Below the pieces are notes generated by a model that made no database searches, was not told where the DNA came from, and saw nothing but the letters and a program-made list of their open reading frames with translations. Made by a program: the position numbers and the translations under genes. Shown one piece after another: positions 46,001 through 53,410 of a stretch of DNA of 64,000 bases. The DNA is from Lachnospiraceae bacterium (GTDB lineage Bacteria > Bacillota > Clostridia > Lachnospirales > Lachnospiraceae), in assembly GCA_019421365.1 (NCBI GenBank), contig JAHZFJ010000020.1:12811-76810 (forward strand). The letters are read 5' to 3'. How positions within the stretch are numbered: position 1 is the stretch's first letter; each line of letters begins with the position of its first letter.

Positions 46001-46276
46001 GAAAATGGTGTAACTGCAATCGCAATTAATAAGATTGAGCAAGAGTCACCAAACTTAATGGATTTAATCCTTGAACATGAAATTGACCTTGTAATTGATA
46101 TTCCTACTCAAGGCGCAGAAAAATCAAAAGATGGTTTCTTAATCCGTCGTGTATCAATCGAAACAGGTGTAACATGTCTTACATCACTTGATACAGCAAA
46201 TGCACTTCTTACAAGTTTAGAAACAGCAGAAGATGATAAAAAGAACCTTACATTAATTGATATAGCTAAGATTTAA
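43070..46276 (+). CDS. carB: Carbamoyl-phosphate synthase large subunit
   Basis: Two homologous ATP-grasp halves make carbamoyl phosphate from bicarbonate, ammonia and two ATP. About 1,068 aa, standard. The first half opens with [25 protein letters not shown], the second with [25 protein letters not shown]; ATP-grasp Gly-rich loops are [10 protein letters not shown] and [10 protein letters not shown]. The C-terminal MGS-like regulatory domain starts around [23 protein letters not shown]. The start is ATG 43070, with GGAGGA 9 bp upstream; an in-frame TTG at 43061 is less likely. Ends at a strong bidirectional terminator. Confidence 0.97.
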   Translation: [1068 protein letters not shown]

Positions 46277-46281
46277 TTATA

Positions 46282-46312
46282 AAAACACGGCCCTATGGGC
46301 CGTGTTTTGTGT
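46282..46312. terminator. Bidirectional terminator between carB and thiT
   Basis: AAAACACGGCCC, loop TAT, GGGCCGTGTTTT. A perfect 12-bp stem serves both convergent genes. Confidence 0.93.
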
Positions 46313-46321
46313 TTATTATCT

Positions 46322-46993
46322 TTATTCGTTAGCCATGCGTTTTACTTCTTTTAATCCATTTACGAAGGCTGGAATTAATAGAATTATGATAGTAACAATG
46401 GCTTCTGGTACGATATAAGTAGCGTTGTAACCAATTGCATATATTATTGGATCTTGTTCTGGTGGAGTGAATTGTTTGAAGAATACATATCCCGAAATTA
46501 CATGGGCAATATATCGTCCTATAACGCCGATTAGATATCCTTTTACAAGACCATGTTTCGATTTACTGTAAATACCTGCAAGACCTAAACACCCGAAGGC
46601 AACTGGATAATCAAGTAATAATTGTATAGGATGATATACACTTGGATTGATTACAAGCTGTAAGAATCCGTAAGCAATACCTGTAAGTAAACCAATTTTA
46701 GTCCCATAGAGATAACCTATAAAACAGATGAAGAACATACTAAATAGTGTAGCTGAACCACCATATGGTAAGTCAACGAATTTGATAAAAGATGTTACCA
46801 CCGCAAGTGCCATTGCAACAGATGAAAACACTAATTGTTTCGTTTGAATCTTCTTAGATTCCTTTTGACTTACATAAACAATTGCTAAAAGTGCAAGCAC
46901 CAAAGCAACAAAAAGAATATAACTTGGGGCTTTAAGTGTGTAGCCATCATCTACATTACCACTTGCAAAAAAGTTCATTATTCCTAGATACAT
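46322..46993 (-). CDS. thiT: ThiT, thiamine ECF transporter S component
   Basis: About 223 aa with six predicted membrane helices and thiamine-site segments typical of ThiT (VDLPYGGSATLFSMFFICFIGYLYG, VSGYVFFKQFTPPEQDPIIYAIGYNATYIVPEA). It works with the shared ECF ATPases and EcfT, which are not in this window. The minus-strand start is placed at the ATG at 46993 because AGGGAGG lies about 9 bp upstream; a longer in-frame start at 47053 lies inside the riboswitch-controlled leader. Regulation is by a TPP riboswitch (see 47170), so uptake is shut off when thiamine pyrophosphate is plentiful. Confidence 0.92.
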   Translation of the reverse strand: MYLGIMNFFASGNVDDGYTLKAPSYILFVALVLALLAIVYVSQKESKKIQTKQLVFSSVAMALAVVTSFIKFVDLPYGGSATLFSMFFICFIGYLYGTKIGLLTGIAYGFLQLVINPSVYHPIQLLLDYPVAFGCLGLAGIYSKSKHGLVKGYLIGVIGRYIAHVISGYVFFKQFTPPEQDPIIYAIGYNATYIVPEAIVTIIILLIPAFVNGLKEVKRMANE

Positions 46994-47030
46994 AAAAAAA
47001 ATCCTCCCTATTCTTGCGTAGGAGGAGCTT
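46994..47030 (-). promoter_or_regulatory. Riboswitch expression platform over the thiT ribosome binding site
   Basis: On the minus strand CTCCTCCTA pairs with TAGGGAGG, masking the ribosome binding site, and the stem is followed at once by eight T and the ATG. It could block translation, end transcription, or both. Confidence 0.6.
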
Positions 47031-47169
47031 ATCTTTTGTTGTATATAATTCAAGTAGTTGAACTATTGCGTTTATAATATTATCTCATAATGAAATGAGT
47101 AATTATATATGATATGGCAATAGACAATATAACTTGATCGAGATTGCTTTAACAATCTGAATTATGTAC

Positions 47170-47262
47170 AAACATGTGCTTCCTTACGCTGGTTCTAACC
47201 AGTTCAAGTTATGAGGGTTGTATAAATACATCTCAGCCAAAAGAGCTCCCCTAGCATTATGC
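47170..47262 (-). promoter_or_regulatory. TPP (THI-box) riboswitch
   Basis: Read on the minus strand: CTAGGGGAGCTC, the invariant CTGAGA in TTGGCTGAGATG, then ACCCTCATAACTTGA and CTGGTTAGAACCAGCGTAAGGAAG, all conserved TPP aptamer segments. It lies between a minus-strand promoter and thiT. Confidence 0.95.
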
Positions 47263-47277
47263 TATGTTTACGAATAT

Positions 47278-47306
47278 ACTATAGCAAGTTAATTGTAATA
47301 TGTCAA
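47278..47306 (-). promoter_or_regulatory. Promoter of the thiT riboswitch transcript
   Basis: On the minus strand TTGACA, a 17-bp spacer and TATAGT. The start would be near 47271, just before the aptamer. Confidence 0.85.
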
Positions 47307-47336
47307 TGTATAATGACGATATAAGATGCGTATTCA

Positions 47337-47366
47337 TTGCAATCAATATAAGTATTGTGGTACAAT
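47337..47366 (+). promoter_or_regulatory. SigA-type promoter of the HAD gene
   Basis: TTGCAA, an 18-bp spacer and TACAAT, about 75 bp before ATG 47440. Confidence 0.6.
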
Positions 47367-47439
47367 CTATTGAAATGTTAGATATAACATGAAAAGTTGT
47401 AATTGCCTGTTTGACTTGAAGAAAGTGAGGAATGGTTAA

Positions 47440-48096
47440 ATGAAGGAAAAGAAATATATCTTGTTTGATTTAGATGGAACGTTAACAGATCCTAAAGAAG
47501 GAATAACTAAGAGTTTTCAATATGCGCTTGCACATTATGGAATAGATGAACCTGATTTGGATAAATTAGAGGTTGTTATTGGGCCTCCGCTAAGAGATTC
47601 TTTTGTTGAGTTCTATGGTTTTACTAGAGAAAACGCACATGAAGCAGAAACTAAATACAGAGAGAGATTCTCTAAGATCGGTATGTATGAGAATGTTATC
47701 TATGATGGGATTGCTTCAATGCTACATACATTAAGAGATGAGGGTAAGATGTTGGCAATAGCCAGCTCAAAACCGACTTTTTTTGTGGAGAAGATACTAG
47801 AATATTTTGAAATTAAAGAGTATTTCCATCACATTATTGGTAGTAACCTAGATGGAACACGTTCTGATAAAGCAGAAGTAGTTGATGCTGCGATTGCTGG
47901 ATTTGGACAAGTTGATAAATGTGATATTATAATGGTTGGAGATCGTAAGTTCGATGTAATCGGAGCACATGAACGTAGAATCGAAGTAATTGGAGTTGCT
48001 TATGGATATGGTGGAGTAGAAGAACTAGAAGAGGCAGGAGCGGATTACGTAGTAAATACTGTAGTAGAGTTAGAAAAACTATTGCTTAATAGATAG
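47440..48096 (+). CDS. HAD-family phosphatase, phosphoglycolate phosphatase/PpaX-like
   Basis: A 218-aa HAD hydrolase with all four motifs: nucleophile FDLDGTLTD (Asp 9 and 11), motif II IASSKP, motif III Lys in the FHHIIGSN...DKAEV region, and motif IV MVGDRKFDVIGAH. The alpha-helical cap type C1 between motifs I and II fits the phosphoglycolate or pyrophosphatase PpaX group. AGTGAGGAATGGTTAA precedes the ATG. The substrate is not determined by sequence. It is monocistronic, closed by its own terminator. Confidence 0.88.
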   Translation: MKEKKYILFDLDGTLTDPKEGITKSFQYALAHYGIDEPDLDKLEVVIGPPLRDSFVEFYGFTRENAHEAETKYRERFSKIGMYENVIYDGIASMLHTLRDEGKMLAIASSKPTFFVEKILEYFEIKEYFHHIIGSNLDGTRSDKAEVVDAAIAGFGQVDKCDIIMVGDRKFDVIGAHERRIEVIGVAYGYGGVEELEEAGADYVVNTVVELEKLLLNR

Positions 48097-48134
48097 AATA
48101 TAGATGAACGTTGACGTAATACAGAACGATTCTG

Positions 48135-48166
48135 AAAGCAGACATTGTATAATGATGTCTGCTTTT
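48135..48166 (+). terminator. Intrinsic terminator after the HAD gene
   Basis: AAAGCAGACAT and ATGTCTGCTTT form an 11-bp stem followed by TAT-rich sequence. Confidence 0.85.
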
Positions 48167-48355
48167 ATCATATAATGTTGTATCATGTTAGTTTAAAGTT
48201 GTTAAGTATGGTATTATATGGTATACTGTTGCTAGTTGTGTGAGAAGTAGTTGAAGTATAGTAAACGAAAACTATTTTACGATAGCTATAAGATTACAGC
48301 GCTAGAGAGGAAGCTAGTATTGTAATGTAATTCATAGATTGCGAGGTACATAAAC

Positions 48356-50104
48356 ATGATTAAGGCAAAAGTTCAAAGCATTGGGGAGACGCCACCTACC
48401 TATATTAATTTGATTTTGTCAGCGACCAGAAGAGGCGCTGTTTTAGAAGCCGACAATGAATTATTCGACCTGATTGGATTTAGTAAAGAACAGTTTGAGA
48501 CATATTTCCAAAGTAATTTATTACATTTTATAAGAGAAGATCAAAGGGAAGAGTTTAGTGAGTTACTCCGTGCGAATAGACGTGCTATATTCGAGTGTAA
48601 TAGTCTGATGAATAATTCAGCAAATGATTGGAGGCTTTTAATTGGATATCCATGCGAGAAAGTAAAGGAAGAGGAGTCGGTATACGCTATATTGATTAAT
48701 CTGAAATCTGAGCAATTTGTAAAATACGGGGCAATAAGCAGAGAGAGAAACGGTAATATAGAAGCAGATGATGAAGAGATTCTTGAAGAAATCATGATTC
48801 AAGAGATTGAGAACAGTCTGCCGCTGAGTGAGAAAAATTATAAATGTGATAGGATAACAGGTTTACCTAATGAACTATGCTTTTTTGAAAACGCAAAGAG
48901 AATTATGTTAAATGAGCCTCAAAAGAATTACGCAATTGTATATACGGATATTAATTGCTTTGGTTATGTGAATAAGACGTACGGATATCTTGAAGGTAAT
49001 CGTATACTTGCATTATTTGCAGCAATGATGAAGAGAGAACGGGATATAGTTAAGGAAGCCACAAGGTTATCCGCTGACAATTTTGTTTTTCTAATTACTT
49101 ATGATACGAAAGATACAGTAGTAGAACAGATTTGCATGCTTAATGAAGAATTCTCGGACCAATGCTACCAAGTACGTATGGGGGTTAGGCTTATACTAAG
49201 TAGTGGTGTTGCATTCCTAGACGAAGATACTTCGATAATGAGTGCAATTGATAATGCCAATACTGCTAGAAAAAGTGTGAAAGGCAATTCTTTAATCACT
49301 AGCTGTGGTTTATTTACAGAAGAGATGCAGCAACGAATTCAATGGGAGACTTATGTGAGTCAACATATGGAAGCTGCTTTGAGCAACAAGGAATTCTGTG
49401 TGTATTATCAACCAAAGATTTCACTACAAACGGAGAAAATTGTTGGTGCAGAAGCTTTAGTACGTTGGATTGCAGCCGATGGAGAGATTATACCACCGAT
49501 GCGGTTTGTACCGATTCTTGAGAAAAATGGATTTATAGAACAGGTCGATTTTTTCGTATATGAAGAGGTGTGTCGTTTGCTTAGAGAGCGAATAGCAAAG
49601 AAGCAGAATGTGGTACCGATATCAGTTAATGTGTCAGGTTCGCATCTTACAGATTCATATTTTGTTCAGAATGTTATATCATTGGTGAAGCGTTATGAAA
49701 TACCTACTAATTTAATTGAACTTGAGTTAACGGAAACGGTATGTATTGAGAATTCTAAAGTAGCGATTGATATGGTGAAAAAGTTTAGAGAACATGGATT
49801 TTTAGTTTCCATAGATGATTTTGGATCTGGTTTTTCATCATTGAATTTATTAAAAGATATGGAAACAGATATAATTAAGCTAGATCGTCAGTTTTTCCGT
49901 GAAGGAGAGATGCATAAGGAAGAACAGATTATAATTTCAAGTATCGTTCATATGGCAAAGAAATTGAATATGAGGGTTATTTCAGAAGGTGTTGAAACGC
50001 ATGCGCAGTCTGAATTCTTGAAAGGTATTATGTGTGATATGGCACAAGGATATTATTTTGCAAAACCAATGCCACTAGATAGTTTTGAAGAAGCGATTGA
50101 ATAA
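48356..50104 (+). CDS. EAL cyclic-di-GMP phosphodiesterase with degenerate GGDEF domain
   Basis: A 582-aa protein: an N-terminal PAS-like sensor (residues about 20-125), a GGDEF-type fold (about 160-310) and an EAL domain (about 330-580). The GGDEF signature is replaced by LSADNF, so cyclase activity should be lost. The EAL motifs look intact: GAEALVRW, SVNVSG, ELELTET, SIDDFGSG, IIKLDRQF, ISEGVET and AQGYYFAKP. It should break c-di-GMP down, with the dead GGDEF perhaps binding GTP as a switch. No membrane segment, so it is cytosolic. Confidence 0.9.
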   Translation: MIKAKVQSIGETPPTYINLILSATRRGAVLEADNELFDLIGFSKEQFETYFQSNLLHFIREDQREEFSELLRANRRAIFECNSLMNNSANDWRLLIGYPCEKVKEEESVYAILINLKSEQFVKYGAISRERNGNIEADDEEILEEIMIQEIENSLPLSEKNYKCDRITGLPNELCFFENAKRIMLNEPQKNYAIVYTDINCFGYVNKTYGYLEGNRILALFAAMMKRERDIVKEATRLSADNFVFLITYDTKDTVVEQICMLNEEFSDQCYQVRMGVRLILSSGVAFLDEDTSIMSAIDNANTARKSVKGNSLITSCGLFTEEMQQRIQWETYVSQHMEAALSNKEFCVYYQPKISLQTEKIVGAEALVRWIAADGEIIPPMRFVPILEKNGFIEQVDFFVYEEVCRLLRERIAKKQNVVPISVNVSGSHLTDSYFVQNVISLVKRYEIPTNLIELELTETVCIENSKVAIDMVKKFREHGFLVSIDDFGSGFSSLNLLKDMETDIIKLDRQFFREGEMHKEEQIIISSIVHMAKKLNMRVISEGVETHAQSEFLKGIMCDMAQGYYFAKPMPLDSFEEAIE

Positions 50105-50148
50105 TAAAAGTGTTACGAAATCTCTACAAAGTAAATTATTATATTATT

Positions 50149-50182
50149 AAAACCAAATGCAATGAAATGCATTTGGTTTTTT
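50149..50182. terminator. Bidirectional terminator between the EAL and AstE-like genes
   Basis: AAAACCAAATGC, a short ATGAAA-type loop, and GCATTTGGTTTT followed by TT. Confidence 0.9.
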
Positions 50183-50205
50183 AGTGCCCTTTCGGCTTTC
50201 GAATC

Positions 50206-51141
50206 CTATTCGTGTAATCGTCTAATTAATTGATATACTACACAGTTTTGAATTACCAGTGGTTTAGTATGTGCAAAGAAGATGATACCATCACTTGGGG
50301 CAAGAATCTGAGATATTACTTCACCTTCTAATGGATCGATTACTTCGGCTAGAGTATCCCCAAATTGTACTTCATCACCAGGGTTTTTAAGTCTCCTATA
50401 GATACCAGAAACGTCTGCCCTTATTGGTGAAAGTGAATCTTCTTCAATTACACTAGCTATGAAACCGTTATGACAGTTGTATTTAATAATTCCCATACGA
50501 GTAAGGAAGCGAAGTACAGAAGAAACAGCTTGTCTTGCTGATGGTTCGTCAATCTGATCAGTTGCGCTTGTGTAGACTGAGAAGGCATTCGTATCATTCA
50601 TTTGCCAGTTATAGTTAAGAGTAGTAGTATCAAATGGCTCTGGCTTTCTAGTTAAGACATAAGGAAGGCCGAAAAGATTTGCTAAACTGGTATTTTGATG
50701 ACCAGTTTCCATCATGCGTACATGTGGAATGAAATCTCCAGGAGTATGGAAGCTAGCAAATTGGATTCCGTAATTATATCCTCTAGCCTTCTCAAATACA
50801 GCATTTGCAATTCTTTCTGTGGTTTCACCAGAGGGGCTGCCAGGAAACATACGATTGATATCTGTTTTATCAAGAGCCCAAAAACGCTTTTCAACATTAA
50901 CAGAGAAGTTATTAACACATGGAATCACTAAGATTTCATGGTTGTTTAGGATATGTCCTTTTTTTTCAATCTGTGCTAATGTCTTAATTAATTGGGAGCA
51001 CACATAGAGCTGCTGTACTTCATTACCTCTAGTTGGACCAACTATACAGGCTGATTTGTCACCGCTACCGAAGGTGTATCCGTATATATTCATATTAGCA
51101 CGAAATGGAGCATCTAATGAATAGATCGTTTCTTTTAACAT
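50206..51141 (-). CDS. AstE/M14-like paralogue that has lost its metal site
   Basis: A 311-aa relative of succinylglutamate desuccinylase/aspartoacylase. The first zinc motif HGxE is changed to RGNE (R38, E41). The DLHAS motif of the partner is replaced by IQFAS, and the catalytic-Glu region (VEMG in the partner) reads VYTS. The C-terminal domain (PGDEVQFGDTLAEVIDPLEGEVISQILAPSDGIIFFAHTKPLV) is well preserved. It is probably a noncatalytic subunit or binding pseudoenzyme. Its start overlaps the end of the active paralogue by 7 bp, so the two are made together. Confidence 0.8.
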   Translation of the reverse strand: MLKETIYSLDAPFRANMNIYGYTFGSGDKSACIVGPTRGNEVQQLYVCSQLIKTLAQIEKKGHILNNHEILVIPCVNNFSVNVEKRFWALDKTDINRMFPGSPSGETTERIANAVFEKARGYNYGIQFASFHTPGDFIPHVRMMETGHQNTSLANLFGLPYVLTRKPEPFDTTTLNYNWQMNDTNAFSVYTSATDQIDEPSARQAVSSVLRFLTRMGIIKYNCHNGFIASVIEEDSLSPIRADVSGIYRRLKNPGDEVQFGDTLAEVIDPLEGEVISQILAPSDGIIFFAHTKPLVIQNCVVYQLIRRLHE

Positions 51142-52076
51142 ACGCCAGTACCTCCTAATATACGAGCAATTAAAGATCCAGCATATACAACAGGATATTC
51201 TCTAAGAGTAAATACAGTACCACTACATGGTGCAATAATATGTTCTTTAATGGTTCCTGTTAGCGGATCAATAATATCGCCAACGCAATCCCCTTTACAG
51301 ATGCCTTTCCAGTGAGAGATAGCAGGAACGAATATTCCAGAGGACTCTGCATGAATCATCTCAACTTGACCATCCGTTGAAACAATGGGTTTTCGAATTG
51401 GTGGTACTTCACCAGTCCATATTCCTAGCTCCTTCATAAGATTAAACAAACCATCAACTAATTGCAAGCCATATTCTTTTGTCAATCGCATTCCAACGCC
51501 CATCTCTACAGCTAAGGATGGAACACCTAAGGAATTCAAACTATGTACCAAAGAAGATTTGAGAATTGTAACGGAGTCATTAACCCAAACAAAATCAACA
51601 TTTAATAGTTTAGAATATGGCAATAATGTCTTAAGGTTATCCTGACTAATACGCACTTGAGGAATTTCTCGAATGAATATGTTGCTTGCATGCAAATCGA
51701 TACACAAATCGCTTCCAAGAATATCATCAATAATGGTAGCTGCTACACATTCCGCCATATCACCTTCTTCATTGCCAGGAAAGTTACGGTTCATATCAAG
51801 ATCAAAGGTTGGAATACGTCTAGTTATCGATTCCATACCAAGAGGATTAACATAAGGATAAATATCTACAATACCATTTAAATACTGAATGTTAGCATTT
51901 ATTTTACGAATTAGTTCATAACAAACGAACTGCCCTTCCAATTCGTCACCATGGATTCCTGTGACGATACAGATACGTTTCTCCTTACCAGTAAGAGTTA
52001 GAGGAAGTAAACGATTTTTCTTAATGTCCATTGATTCTGCGACAGGCAGACCAACTGATATAACGTCTTTTATCAT
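51135..52076 (-). CDS. AstE/M14-like metallohydrolase (succinylglutamate desuccinylase/aspartoacylase family)
   Basis: A 313-aa zinc-dependent deacylase-like enzyme. Motifs: VTGIHGDELEG (H42 and E45), IDLHASN (third ligand) and SLAVEMGVGMRLT (catalytic Glu). The C-terminal barrel-like domain (ISHWKGICKGDCVGDIIDPLTGTIKEHIIAPCSGTVFTL) resembles the lipoyl/biotinyl-type fold seen in this family. The substrate is not known; many clostridial members are annotated only as M14 peptidases. It begins just downstream of a consensus minus-strand promoter and a LysR gene is divergent. Confidence 0.88.
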   Translation of the reverse strand: MIKDVISVGLPVAESMDIKKNRLLPLTLTGKEKRICIVTGIHGDELEGQFVCYELIRKINANIQYLNGIVDIYPYVNPLGMESITRRIPTFDLDMNRNFPGNEEGDMAECVAATIIDDILGSDLCIDLHASNIFIREIPQVRISQDNLKTLLPYSKLLNVDFVWVNDSVTILKSSLVHSLNSLGVPSLAVEMGVGMRLTKEYGLQLVDGLFNLMKELGIWTGEVPPIRKPIVSTDGQVEMIHAESSGIFVPAISHWKGICKGDCVGDIIDPLTGTIKEHIIAPCSGTVFTLREYPVVYAGSLIARILGGTGVC

Positions 52077-52108
52077 GTGATACTTCCTTTCTTTTATTTT
52101 TCCATATT

Positions 52109-52137
52109 ATGATACAATACAATCCAATAGGTGTCAA
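52109..52137 (-). promoter_or_regulatory. Promoter of the AstE-like pair
   Basis: On the minus strand TTGACA, a 17-bp spacer and TATCAT, about 30 bp before the start codon. Confidence 0.8.
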
Positions 52138-52203
52138 ATTTTCGGATAAAATAAATCTATTCCTCAAATTCCATTGTCTTTCTTAAAGTTAGGGGCTATA
52201 ATG

Positions 52204-52326
52204 TAACTTATCAGAAGGAAATCAAGCGACGCGAAGCGTCATTTGATTTCACCTGATAAGTTAGCGATAGAACGAAGTTCTAGAGCTAGTGGTTGCACGA
52301 AGTGAAGCCACGTACTCCGAAGGAGT
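52204..52326. repeat. Array of mini-hairpins with GAA triloops
   Basis: An outer stem TAACTTATCAG/CTGATAAGTTA (52204-52214 and 52253-52263) encloses AAATCAA/TTGATTT and GACGC-GAA-GCGTC (52228-52240). Then AGAAC-GAA-GTTCT (52269-52281), a weaker CAC-GAA-GTG inside GGTTG..AAGCC (52291-52309) and ACTCC-GAA-GGAGT (52314-52326). All loops are GAA. It lies in the gap of about 300 bp between the divergent AstE pair and LysR. Mini-hairpins of the d(GCGAAGC) type are known to be very stable; the role here is unknown. Confidence 0.75.
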
Positions 52327-52374
52327 CATGTATTAGAGTTAGAGATAGAACATATTCAGAAAGGTAAATGAGGA

Positions 52375-53274
52375 ATGGATATTAATTACGAATTATATAA
52401 AGTGTTTTATTATGTGGGGAAAACACTGAGCTTTTCGGAGGCATCAAAAGAATTATTTATCTCGCAATCAGCAGTTAGCCAGTCCATTAAAGTACTTGAG
52501 AAGAGACTGAATCAGACGTTGTTCATACGTAGTACAAAACGAGTAAAACTCACAAAAGAGGGTGAGATGTTATTTAAACATATAGAGCCAGCGATTAATC
52601 TTATTAATCGTGGTGAAAGCCAGATCATGGAGGCAGGAACTCTTAATGGTGGACAACTTCGTATTGGTGCAAGTGATACAATATGTCGTTATTACCTTGT
52701 TCCGTTTTTGAGTGATTTTCATCAAAAATACCCCAAAGTGCATATCAAAGTTACCAATGGTACCTCGCTACAATGTGTTGAGCTACTAGAATCTAATCAG
52801 GTAGATTTAATAGTGGTAAACTCACCTAACAGTCGTTTAAATACCATCAGTAACGTTACTGAAGTAGGTGAGTTCCGTGATGTTTTCATTGCAAATAAGA
52901 AGTATTTTCCGAATGTAGAACGAGAAATGACATTAATAGAGTTGAGAAATTATCCAATCCTTATGCTGAATAAACAATCTACAACAAGTGAGTTTCTCCA
53001 TAGTTTATTCTTACAGCAGTCAATTGATTTAGCCCCTGCGATTGAACTTAATAGTAATGATTTGCTTATTGATATGGCGCGTATTGGTTTAGGAGTAGCT
53101 TTTGTTCCGGATTACTGTGTGAAAAATCTTGTGAATGGGGAAGACGAGGATATGATTATTCTTAATATGAAAGAAGAGCTTCCATCGAGAAAACTTGTAG
53201 CAGCTTATAGTAATCAGATACCGTTAACATCGGCATCGCAGTACTTCTTAGATAACTTGGCATCACAACCTTAG
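52375..53274 (+). CDS. LysR-family transcriptional regulator
   Basis: A 299-aa regulator: N-terminal helix-turn-helix (LSFSEASKELFISQSAVSQSIKVLEKRL), long linker helix, and an effector domain with IGASDTICRYYLVPFL and IGLGVAFVPDYCVK. It is divergent from the AstE-like pair, so it may control that pair and itself; this rests on position only. The start is at an ATG with GAAAGG 15 bp upstream and GAGGA directly before it, so its leader contains the mini-hairpin array. Confidence 0.9.
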   Translation: MDINYELYKVFYYVGKTLSFSEASKELFISQSAVSQSIKVLEKRLNQTLFIRSTKRVKLTKEGEMLFKHIEPAINLINRGESQIMEAGTLNGGQLRIGASDTICRYYLVPFLSDFHQKYPKVHIKVTNGTSLQCVELLESNQVDLIVVNSPNSRLNTISNVTEVGEFRDVFIANKKYFPNVEREMTLIELRNYPILMLNKQSTTSEFLHSLFLQQSIDLAPAIELNSNDLLIDMARIGLGVAFVPDYCVKNLVNGEDEDMIILNMKEELPSRKLVAAYSNQIPLTSASQYFLDNLASQP

Positions 53275-53341
53275 AGGATTTTGAGTGATATTGATAAAAA
53301 ATTAAGTAAAAGTGAAGATTTTGTGAATTACTGTAATCAAC

Positions 53342-53370
53342 TTGACGAATGGGACAAAGTTATATAGAAT
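53342..53370 (+). promoter_or_regulatory. SigA-type promoter of the PrsA-like gene
   Basis: TTGACG, a 17-bp spacer and TAGAAT, about 40 bp before the GTG start. Confidence 0.75.
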
Positions 53371-53410
53371 GAAACGTGTGCTATAATTAAGATAATATGG
53401 AGGAAATAAA

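Noticed and set aside
52204..52326. Mini-hairpin row as a CRISPR or integron attC-like site
   Set aside because: Stems differ in sequence and there is no fixed repeat-spacer pattern, recombinase gene or attC consensus ends.
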